From an uncultured Bizionia sp. (lineage in GTDB: Bacteria; Bacteroidota; Bacteroidia; Flavobacteriales; Flavobacteriaceae), in assembly GCA_947496215.1 (NCBI GenBank), contig CANMCF010000009.1:110452-174451 (forward strand): a DNA stretch of 64,000 nt, read 5' to 3'. The notes under the pieces are model-generated. The model did not search any database and was not told the DNA's origin. It saw nothing but the letters and a program-made list of their open reading frames with translations. Positions 8,784 to 16,130 of this stretch are shown here, one piece after another (within the stretch, counting starts at the first letter, position 1; each line of letters begins with the position of its first letter). A program made the position numbers and the translations under genes.

Positions 8784-11069
8784 ATGAAAAACACATTTAC
8801 TCTACTGATTTGTTTTCTTTTTTCGATTGTTGCCTTCTCACAAGATAGAAGTTGTGCGGCAATGGAAGATTTGGAACAAAGAATGCAAATAGACAAAGGT
8901 CTATCGGAACGTATGGCAGCGATTGAAGCATATACACAAGAGAAAGTCAAAGAACTAGAAGCTCAAGAAGCATCTTCAAATAAGATTGTTGGAGATATAA
9001 TTACCATCCCTGTGGTGATTCATGTACTTTATAGAAATGCTACAGAAAACATAAGTGATGCTCAAATACTTTCTCAAATGCAAGTGTTGAATGAAGATTT
9101 TAGACGTACCAACAGTGATGCAGACAATACTTGGTCTCAAGCTGCAGACACTCAAATAGAGTTTTGTTTGGCGAAAGTTGATCCCAACGGGAATGCCACA
9201 ACTGGTATTACAAGAAAATCCACGACCAGGGAAGACTGGGGTGCTGGACCAGCAAACGATATGAAGAAGTCCTCAGCTGGAGGTGTTGATGCATGGGATA
9301 CCTCCCAATATTTGAATATGTGGATATGTCCAAAGATTTCGGCTCCAGGCTTCAACAATCTTTTAGGCTATGCACAATTCCCAGGCGGAGATCCATTGAC
9401 AGATGGTGTCGTTATGGGTTATAAATATTTTGGAAAAATTGGTACTGCTACTGCTCCTTTCGATTTAGGTCGTACCACGACCCATGAAGTAGGTCACTTC
9501 TTGAACTTACGTCACATTTGGGGAGATGGAGGTTGTGGAGTTGACGACTTCGTATCCGACACCCCAGAATCTGATGCATCGAATACTGGATGTGCCACTA
9601 CTCACAGCTCTTGTGGATCTTTGGATATGGTGCAAAACTATATGGATTATAGCAATGACTCCTGTATGAACTTGTTTACACAAGGGCAAAAAAACAGAAT
9701 GAGAGCCGTATTGTTACCTGGTGGTGTAAGAGCCAGTCTAGGTGCCTCTACCAAATGTGATGCTCCAACTGGACCAACTTGTACTGATGGCATCCAAAAT
9801 GGAAACGAAACAGGAATAGACTGTGGTGGTGATTGTGAACCTTGTGATACCGGAGGAAACCAATATTGCGAATCTTCTGGAACCAGAGTGCAATATGAAT
9901 GGATTGCCGGAGTGCAAGTAGAAAGCTTCAACAATACCTCAGCTGCGTCATTGTACTCGGATTTCACATCTCAAACTGCAACATTGACAAGAGGTACGAG
10001 TAACTCGATAACCCTGACTCAAGGATATTCTGGAACAGCATACAATGAATACTTCAGAATTTGGATCGATTATAATCAAGATGGGGATTTCAGTGATGCC
10101 GGAGAGTTGGCTTTTGATGCAGGATCCGCTTCCAACACAGCCGTAAGCGGGACAATAACACCTGCAAACTCAGTATTGCTAGGCACAACCAGAATGAGGG
10201 TTTCAATGAAATACAATGCTGCACCAGATGCCTGCGGAAATATTGGTGATGGCGAAGTAGAAGATTACACTGTAAACATCACAGGAGAGGTTGCGCCAAC
10301 TTGTAGTGATGGCATACAAAATGGAAATGAAACTGGGATAGATTGTGGAGGAGATTGTGAGCCTTGTCAAACTCAACCGGACTATTGTGAATCTGCAGGA
10401 ACCAGAATACAATATGAATGGATTTCGGGTGTGCAAATAGGTAGTTTCAACAATACTTCTGCTGCAACATTGTACTCGGATTTCACATCTCAAACTGCAA
10501 CATTGACAAGAGGCTCAAGCAATTCCATCACCTTGACTCAAGGATATTCTGGATCTGCATACAACGAATACTTCAGAATATGGATTGATTATAATAAAGA
10601 TGGTGACTTCAGTGACGCTGGGGAATTGGCCTTCGACGCTGGTTCTGCTTCCAATACAGCTGTAAATGGGACCATCACACCACCTGCTTCGGTTTCTTTG
10701 GGAACGACCAGAATGAGAGTTTCGATGAAATACAATGCAGCTCCTAGTGCTTGTGGAAGTATTGGAGATGGTGAAGTAGAAGACTATACTGTAAACATTG
10801 TCGGAGGAAATACAAGAACATTTGATGCCTTGACATTGGATCTTAAAATATTTCCAAACCCGGTTACTGGCAGCATACTGAATGTATCATTGAACACTAC
10901 GGGAGAAGTTCCTTATAGCATCACGAATATGATAGGACAAGTAGTTTCCAACGGAGTATTAAACAATAATTCCAATAAGATAAATGTTGGGGACTTGGAA
11001 GCTGGGCTCTATTTGGCTCAATTCAAGTCAGGGAATCAAACGACAACTAAAAAGTTCATTAAGAGGTAG
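8784..11069 (+). CDS. Secreted M43 (cytophagalysin-type) zinc metalloprotease with GEVED repeats and T9SS type A sorting domain
   Basis: The protein has 761 residues. A signal peptide (MKNTFTLLICFLFSIVAFSQ) supports ATG 8784; the longer in-frame start at 8658 lacks one. A pappalysin-like M43 protease domain at about residues 70-330 carries the zinc motif HEVGHFLNLRH (H234, E235, H238, H244) followed by IWGD. Then come two copies of a unit made of a Cys-rich DGIQNGNETGIDCGGDCEPC linker and a GEVED domain ending GEVEDYTVNI. The last 80 residues (FPNPVTGSILNVSL ... GLYLAQF) are a type A T9SS sorting domain. The enzyme is therefore exported by Sec, moved out by T9SS and probably released or anchored at the surface. 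It is monocistronic. Confidence 0.92.
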   Translation: MKNTFTLLICFLFSIVAFSQDRSCAAMEDLEQRMQIDKGLSERMAAIEAYTQEKVKELEAQEASSNKIVGDIITIPVVIHVLYRNATENISDAQILSQMQVLNEDFRRTNSDADNTWSQAADTQIEFCLAKVDPNGNATTGITRKSTTREDWGAGPANDMKKSSAGGVDAWDTSQYLNMWICPKISAPGFNNLLGYAQFPGGDPLTDGVVMGYKYFGKIGTATAPFDLGRTTTHEVGHFLNLRHIWGDGGCGVDDFVSDTPESDASNTGCATTHSSCGSLDMVQNYMDYSNDSCMNLFTQGQKNRMRAVLLPGGVRASLGASTKCDAPTGPTCTDGIQNGNETGIDCGGDCEPCDTGGNQYCESSGTRVQYEWIAGVQVESFNNTSAASLYSDFTSQTATLTRGTSNSITLTQGYSGTAYNEYFRIWIDYNQDGDFSDAGELAFDAGSASNTAVSGTITPANSVLLGTTRMRVSMKYNAAPDACGNIGDGEVEDYTVNITGEVAPTCSDGIQNGNETGIDCGGDCEPCQTQPDYCESAGTRIQYEWISGVQIGSFNNTSAATLYSDFTSQTATLTRGSSNSITLTQGYSGSAYNEYFRIWIDYNKDGDFSDAGELAFDAGSASNTAVNGTITPPASVSLGTTRMRVSMKYNAAPSACGSIGDGEVEDYTVNIVGGNTRTFDALTLDLKIFPNPVTGSILNVSLNTTGEVPYSITNMIGQVVSNGVLNNNSNKINVGDLEAGLYLAQFKSGNQTTTKKFIKR
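9777..10812 (+). repeat. Intragenic tandem duplication of linker plus GEVED domain
   Basis: Two consecutive units of about 520 bp (about 9777-10293 and 10299-10812) encode the same Cys-rich linker and GEVED domain. Stretches of 40 bases or more are identical, for example near 9951 and 10470 (offset 519). The offset is 522 at the linker, so one codon has been gained or lost in the variable junction. Confidence 0.85.
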
Positions 11070-11096
11070 TTTTACACCAACCTAACTATTATCGAG

Positions 11097-11131
11097 AGAG
11101 GCCGTCCATTTTTTTTTTTTGGGCGGCTTCT
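11097..11131 (+). terminator. Rho-independent terminator of the M43 protease gene
   Basis: An 11-bp stem (11097-11107 with 11121-11131, two G-T pairs) surrounds a loop made almost only of T. It lies 28 bp after the stop codon. The poly-T run is in the loop rather than after the stem, which is unusual. Confidence 0.65.
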
Positions 11132-11417
11132 TAATTTATTAACAGCATTTTATCTTCATTCTATTCTCATTATAAAATTACCTGAATTAGAAAAGAAGAA
11201 GTTTTTTTAATTTAAGGTGTTCTTTTAATTTTAAGTCTTATAACGCGTTTTCAGGGTTTTATGCTAACATATCTCTGTTTTGTTCCTTTTTTTTCGGAAT
11301 GTTAAAAATTATATTGTCTCTTTGTTTACATAATAGATTTAAATTTCATCATTAAATAATTTATTAATTTAAATCTAATGAACACCTATTTTTTTTCATC
11401 TAAAAACCCTAATTATT
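11132..11417. other. A+T-rich spacer
   Basis: The region between the protease terminator and the small gene at 11418 is strongly A+T rich. It should hold the promoter of that gene, but no good TTG/TAnnTTTG pair is evident. Confidence 0.5.
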
Positions 11418-11846
11418 ATGTCAAAATGCACAAAAAAACTACCAGCAAACGCAACCCTTTTAACAACAGTTACAGCACTTGTAAAAGGAGAAGCACCATC
11501 ATCTCTTAAACAGAAGACAAAAACGCCTTTAGCACCATCGGTGAGCGCAAGATATGTCATGCAAGGTGAAAAGAAAGTGATTTCTGCCAACGTCACCGTT
11601 TACATTAATGCAAGTGAGGATATAGCTTCATTGGACGTCTATTTGGGACAAACATTGATAAATGGATTTCTTCCCGTTTACATTGTGTACGATTTTACAC
11701 CGGTAATCCCCAAAAAATTAAGCTCTTACACTTTTAGCTATGAAATATTGAATGTAACTACGGCGCTTAAAACATATGCGTGGAATGAAGACCCTGAAAC
11801 TTCAAGAGGAACGGAAACTACAGTACAACCACCAGTAATGGATTAA
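11418..11846 (+). CDS. Unknown small protein, predicted beta-rich
   Basis: This is a 142-residue protein that I do not recognise. It has no signal peptide or membrane helix. After a Lys-rich start it alternates short beta-prone strands (KKVISANVTVYINA, SLDVYLGQTLI, YIVYDFTP, SYTFSYEIL) and ends in a T/P-rich tail. It has its own strong terminator and a long A+T-rich leader, suggesting a separately controlled and possibly abundant product. A histidine kinase and LytTR regulator follow on the same strand 125 bp later; a functional link is possible but unproven. Clean codon use and the terminator 54 bp after the stop support a real gene. Confidence 0.7.
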   Translation: MSKCTKKLPANATLLTTVTALVKGEAPSSLKQKTKTPLAPSVSARYVMQGEKKVISANVTVYINASEDIASLDVYLGQTLINGFLPVYIVYDFTPVIPKKLSSYTFSYEILNVTTALKTYAWNEDPETSRGTETTVQPPVMD

Positions 11847-11899
11847 TAAAAAACAAGTACTTTTCTATTTATTGGAAAAGGATAAGCAAGATTTCACAT

Positions 11900-11929
11900 A
11901 AAAGCAGAGAATGGACATTCTCTGCTTTT
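11900..11929 (+). terminator. Strong Rho-independent terminator
   Basis: A perfect 13-bp stem (11900-11912 with 11917-11929) with a GGAC loop ends in a run of T. It ends transcription of the small gene. Its position also shows that the longest in-frame start of the kinase ORF (11911) cannot be the real one. Confidence 0.9.
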
Positions 11930-11970
11930 TTTATATTTTAATATTAGCTAAATTGTTGAAAAAACAAGAT

Positions 11971-13740
11971 ATGAAAGTTGAAGTTAAGGTAATGTTGGTC
12001 TGTCTCCTTTTTACATTTTCAAATTTGCTCTTTTCTCAACAAAAAATAAGTGAAGCTTTTTTTAAAAAAGAAATAAAAGAAAGGAGCAGTCAGTTCATTG
12101 ATGAGGCTAACTTTAACAAAGCACAACTTTTTTTCTTGAAAGGCAAATGGGATTCTACTTTGATATATTCGATGAAGCAATTAAATGCGAAGACGGACAT
12201 TAAGGAACTCAATGATTATTGCCATTTCTTTAGAGGATTTAGTTTTAACAAGAAAAAGATATTTAAAGAAGCTCAAAAAGAGTTTGAAAATGTTTCCAAT
12301 GATTTTGCATTTCATTATCATATAAAAATGATTTTAGGAGGCATTGCATTGGAACAAAAAAAATATAGGAAAGCCATAAGCTATTTTGATCAGATAGAAC
12401 AGTTTGATGAAAAGGAGCTGTTAGGAATAAGAAAAAGTAACATAGAGCATAACTTGGGTATTAGTTATTTGCCTTTAAAAGAGTACGATAAAGCCGAATT
12501 CTATTTGGTTAAAAGCGCAAAGCGGCAAGAAGCAGATAAAGACTCCCTTTTGATAATAGGTGCCTATGGAGACATTGCCAACCTATATTATGAACAATAC
12601 AAAGACGATTTGGCAATTCCTTATTTTGAAAAGGCATATGAGATGTCTAAAAGATTGAAAGGTCTTGAACTAAAGAAAATCGATGTTTTTGATTCTAAGA
12701 GAAAGACAGCTCGAAATATGGCCGTAGTAGAGGAAAATCGTAAAAACTTCAAGACGTCATTAACGTATAGAAAGGAATCTGAAAGATGGAAGGATTCTTT
12801 GAACAATCAAACTCGAATTTGGGAAGTTGCCCAGGTGGAGAAAAAATTTGCCGTTGAGAAAAAACAAGAAGAAGTTAGTTCTCTGGAAAAAGAAAACAAA
12901 AAAAAGATATCTGAAAGAAATAGGTTGTTCTACTTTTCCATCGTATTGTTGGGCTTGCTAATGACCGTGGGGTATTTCTATAGAGAAAAAATAAAGGCCA
13001 ATAAAACGATAAGAGCCCAAAAAGAAACATTGGATGAGTTAAATGCAACAAAAGACAAGCTTTTCTCCATAGTTAGCCACGATCTACGATCGTCTGTCAA
13101 TGCCTTGAAAACAAGCAATACAAAATTATTGGACAATTTGGAAACCAGAAATTTAAAAGTGTTGGATGGGTTGTTGCAAAGTAATAGTGCCATTGTAAAT
13201 GGTGCCTACAATCTATTGGACAATTTGTTGCATTGGGCATTGTTGCAAACCAAGCAATCGTATTTTAAAATAGAGTCCATACGCCTGTTTTTCATCGTTG
13301 AGCAAATGGCTTACAATTACAAACCTTTGATGTTGGATAAATATATAACCTTTGAAAACAATGTGTTGAAAAAAGATATTGTCTTTGCCGATCAGGAATC
13401 ACTAAAAATCATTCTAAGGAATCTATTGGACAATGCCATAAAATTCTCCATAATGAACGGGTTTATCAAAGTATACACTCAAAATACAAGTGAAAACTAC
13501 TGCGAGTTGGTTATAGAGGATTCTGGTTTGGGAATGGATGAAGCGACACGTTTGGAGTTGTTAAAGGATACGGTATTGCTTTCCAAGAAGAAAAATGAAG
13601 ATATTATTGGAACCGGGTTGGGGTTACAATTGTGTAAATCGATAATCAAAAAAAACAAAGGCGTGTTTTCCATAGAAAGCGAATTGGGGAAAGGCACGAA
13701 AATGATTGTATATTTGTCAAAAACGTTACCAAATGGATAA
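11971..13740 (+). CDS. Tetratricopeptide sensor histidine kinase
   Basis: The protein has 589 residues. ATG 11971 gives a signal peptide (VMLVCLLFTFSNLLFSQQ). A periplasmic TPR-type sensor region runs to about residue 310 (repeats such as KYRKAISYFDQI, EYDKAEFYLVKSA, LAIPYFEKAYEM), followed by a short coiled coil. A single membrane helix (LFYFSIVLLGLLMTVGYFY) leads to a second coiled coil, an H-box FSIVSHDLRS, an N-box LRNLLDNAIKF and G-boxes DSGLGM and GTGLGLQLCKS. The start lies only 41 bp after the terminator of the upstream gene, so part of its expression may come from read-through. The stop codon overlaps the start of the LytTR regulator by 8 bases, which marks them as a cognate pair. 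Confidence 0.9.
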   Translation: MKVEVKVMLVCLLFTFSNLLFSQQKISEAFFKKEIKERSSQFIDEANFNKAQLFFLKGKWDSTLIYSMKQLNAKTDIKELNDYCHFFRGFSFNKKKIFKEAQKEFENVSNDFAFHYHIKMILGGIALEQKKYRKAISYFDQIEQFDEKELLGIRKSNIEHNLGISYLPLKEYDKAEFYLVKSAKRQEADKDSLLIIGAYGDIANLYYEQYKDDLAIPYFEKAYEMSKRLKGLELKKIDVFDSKRKTARNMAVVEENRKNFKTSLTYRKESERWKDSLNNQTRIWEVAQVEKKFAVEKKQEEVSSLEKENKKKISERNRLFYFSIVLLGLLMTVGYFYREKIKANKTIRAQKETLDELNATKDKLFSIVSHDLRSSVNALKTSNTKLLDNLETRNLKVLDGLLQSNSAIVNGAYNLLDNLLHWALLQTKQSYFKIESIRLFFIVEQMAYNYKPLMLDKYITFENNVLKKDIVFADQESLKIILRNLLDNAIKFSIMNGFIKVYTQNTSENYCELVIEDSGLGMDEATRLELLKDTVLLSKKKNEDIIGTGLGLQLCKSIIKKNKGVFSIESELGKGTKMIVYLSKTLPNG

Positions 13741-14479
13741 TATAAATGTACTCATTATCGAGGACACCATAGCCGAAAGTGATGCTTTGGTAAAAGTACT
13801 TGAAGAAAACAACTATACCATAGTAACAGTTGCCAAAACCTATAAGGATGCATTGGCGAGCTTCTACAACAACAAGGTAGACATTGTCATCATAGATATA
13901 TTCCTAAATGGAAACCCAGACGGCATCACTTTTGCAGAAACCATCAACGTGGTTCCGGATTCCTCAAAACCCTTTGTATTCTTGACCAGTTCCACGGATC
14001 GTAAAATATTCGAAAGAGCTAAACTCACTCAGCCTTTTAGTTTTCTAATGAAGCCTTTCAATGAATTGGAAATTCTATATGCCATAGAAATGGCTGTAGA
14101 AAAGTTCTACTCTCAAACAGATGTTTTTTTAAGCGAAGAAGAAAACACGGTCATAAGTGAAGAATACTTATTCATAAAAAAAGGAAAGGCTTTGAAGAAA
14201 GTCTTGATTGCCGATATCATCTACATTGAGGTCGAAGAAAAATACTGCAACATAATCACCGAAAAAGAGAGGTTCGTCATCTTGATATCGTTAACAAAGA
14301 TTCTGGAACTCCTGGACAGTTCAAGCTTTTGCAGAACACATAGAAATTACATCGTCAATACCGAAAAGATAGTGGAAATAATTCCTGCCGACAACCTTAT
14401 CATACTATCGGGAAACCACAAAGCCACCCTAAGTGACAAGTATAAAGACTTAATAAAGAAAATACGTACTCTAAAATAG
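13733..14479 (+). CDS. LytTR-family response regulator
   Basis: The protein has 248 residues. The receiver domain (about 1-125) has acidic residues in VLIIEDT, the phospho-acceptor Asp in IVIIDIFLNGNPDG, Thr/Ser in FLTSSTD and Lys in FLMKPFNE. The LytTR DNA-binding domain (about 145-248) shows IIYIEVEEKYCNI and FCRTHRNYIVN. ATG 13733 overlaps the kinase stop (ATGGATAA) and removes a 9-residue extension that lacks homology. Together with the preceding TPR kinase it forms a two-component system; the target genes are unknown. Confidence 0.92.
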   Translation: MDNINVLIIEDTIAESDALVKVLEENNYTIVTVAKTYKDALASFYNNKVDIVIIDIFLNGNPDGITFAETINVVPDSSKPFVFLTSSTDRKIFERAKLTQPFSFLMKPFNELEILYAIEMAVEKFYSQTDVFLSEEENTVISEEYLFIKKGKALKKVLIADIIYIEVEEKYCNIITEKERFVILISLTKILELLDSSSFCRTHRNYIVNTEKIVEIIPADNLIILSGNHKATLSDKYKDLIKKIRTLK

Positions 14480-14938
14480 CATCCATAATATTCCCTACAA
14501 TTTCATCCCCTCCTGTCTCTGCATATAACCTGAAAAAGCATTATAAACACTTGTTGCTATCTTCGTCTTCTATTTGACTCCTTTCTTAGGCAATGCTTCC
14601 AAAGGAAGTCGTTGTATAATTCAATGCTTAGAAAAATCACATACCACATTTCTCCTATTTCATGGATAGAAACCTCTATCTCGTGCCTATTTTTCAAATA
14701 GAACAATTGTTTCATAGTAATTTCACCTCAGAAATAAAAAAGCTAGCAAAAATTATTTCCAACATACGTTTTTAATCAATTATTTCAGAAGTGACAACCT
14801 AACCAGTTTACAGTTTTTATAAATACTGCTTGTTGAAATATGACAATGAAAAACCCAAAAAAAGTGGAGTTCAGATCCCACTAAAAAAAACGAGGCAAGC
14901 TCTATAAAGCCTTATGAGCAAAATAAATTATAGAAATT
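14480..14938. other. A+T-rich intergenic region
   Basis: The region of 459 bases contains no credible gene. There is a weak hairpin (AGTGG 14863-14867 with CCACT 14878-14882) followed by a run of A, shortly before the VWA gene. No clear terminator for the LytTR gene and no canonical promoter are seen. Confidence 0.5.
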
Positions 14939-15574
14939 ATGAACAAATCAAGATTTAACCTAGTCAAAGGATCTCCACAAAAAGTGGACGTAATGTTTTT
15001 ATCGGACGCAACAGGAAGCATGCTTAATTGCATTGACAATGTACAAGCCAATATTATCACTGCTTGGAATACATTTTCGAAAGAAACAAAGTGGGATATC
15101 GAATTGGGTGTTTCTTTTTACAGAGATGCTGGAGATGGTACACCATTTAAGATTTTACAAAAAATAACAGGAGATACCACAAGCATACAGAATGCCGTAA
15201 ATGGGCTTGTTGCCAAAGGCGGAGGAGACACGCCAGAAGGTCAAATGGGTGCATTGACACAAATTGGAGTACTTGGTAATTCTGGTTGGAGACCTGGAGC
15301 AACTAGAATACTTGCATGGTTTGGTGATGCACCTGGCCACAATCCTGATAAAATTGGAGGAGTAACCTATACTCAAGCTGGAGCAATCGCCGCACTGACT
15401 GAACGCAATATAAATGTATGTGCCTTTAGCATGAAGCCTTACAATCAATTGGATTCGACAAAGCAAGCCACGGACATAACAACTGCCTGTGATGGTGAAC
15501 CACACGTAATGCTTAACGTAGATACGGTAGGTGTTGTCACTACCATTTTCAATTACATCAAAGGAGAACTGTAG
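14939..15574 (+). CDS. Stand-alone von Willebrand factor A domain protein
   Basis: The protein has 211 residues, no signal peptide and no membrane segment, and consists of essentially one VWA domain. The MIDAS motif is SDATGSM near residue 23, a DxTxS variant of DxSxS. The second MIDAS Thr lies probably in GGGDTPEGQ and the Asp in AWFGDAPGHN. VWA domains bind protein partners through a metal ion. The orphan, cytosolic, single-domain form is unusual: most bacterial VWA genes sit with MoxR ATPases or are membrane-bound. Neighbours offer no hint of the partner. It is monocistronic with its own likely terminator. Confidence 0.85.
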   Translation: MNKSRFNLVKGSPQKVDVMFLSDATGSMLNCIDNVQANIITAWNTFSKETKWDIELGVSFYRDAGDGTPFKILQKITGDTTSIQNAVNGLVAKGGGDTPEGQMGALTQIGVLGNSGWRPGATRILAWFGDAPGHNPDKIGGVTYTQAGAIAALTERNINVCAFSMKPYNQLDSTKQATDITTACDGEPHVMLNVDTVGVVTTIFNYIKGEL

Positions 15575-15649
15575 TGAAGGAACAAGAGTCATAAAAGAAA
15601 GGTGAATGACTCGAAATCGTATTTTTTACTTACTCGAATTTACCACCAA

Positions 15650-15683
15650 AAGAAACTGTACGAATATCTTTGGGCAGTTTCTT
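15650..15683 (+). terminator. Putative terminator of the VWA gene
   Basis: AAGAAACTG (15650-15658) pairs with CAGTTTCTT (15675-15683), a perfect 9-bp stem with a 16-base loop, followed by CTATTTTC. The T-tract is imperfect. Confidence 0.5.
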
Positions 15684-15813
15684 CTATTTTCAGCAAATAG
15701 AATAGATTCATTCGATCATTTCCACGACATTTCACATATTACTTAAAAAAACTAAATTACATCGATAATGTAAAAGCCGAATTCGAACTTTAATCGAAAA
15801 TCCCATAATACAA

Positions 15814-15841
15814 AAAAGTCTACATTTCCATGTAGACTTTT
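15814..15841 (-). terminator. Terminator of tRNA-Tyr
   Basis: A perfect 12-bp stem (15814-15825 with 15830-15841) with a TTCC loop and flanking A/T runs lies 8 bases beyond the tRNA 3' end. The symmetrical A and T tracts would let it work in both directions. Confidence 0.85.
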
Positions 15842-15849
15842 CATTTGTG

Positions 15850-15931
<82 letters not shown>

Positions 15932-15943
15932 CAAAACCGAGTG

Positions 15944-15974
15944 CAAATATATTTAAGTTTTATAAGTGTGCAAA
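15944..15974 (-). promoter_or_regulatory. Promoter of tRNA-Tyr
   Basis: On the minus strand the sequence reads TTTG (15974-15971), exactly 19 bases, then TATATTTG (15951-15944). This is a perfect match to the Bacteroidota consensus TTTG-N19-TAnnTTTG, placing the transcript start a few bases before the tRNA. Confidence 0.85.
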
Positions 15975-16130
15975 ATAAAAATAACACCTTTTTCAAATAA
16001 AAATAAATAACATTGATAATGAATTACTTAAAAACAAAAAGCAACCTCTATAAAAAGGCTGCTCTTGGAATATGCATCATTTTGAATCCTTGATTGCTTA
16101 AATCAAGGAACAAAACTGTTTTCTTTGAAG

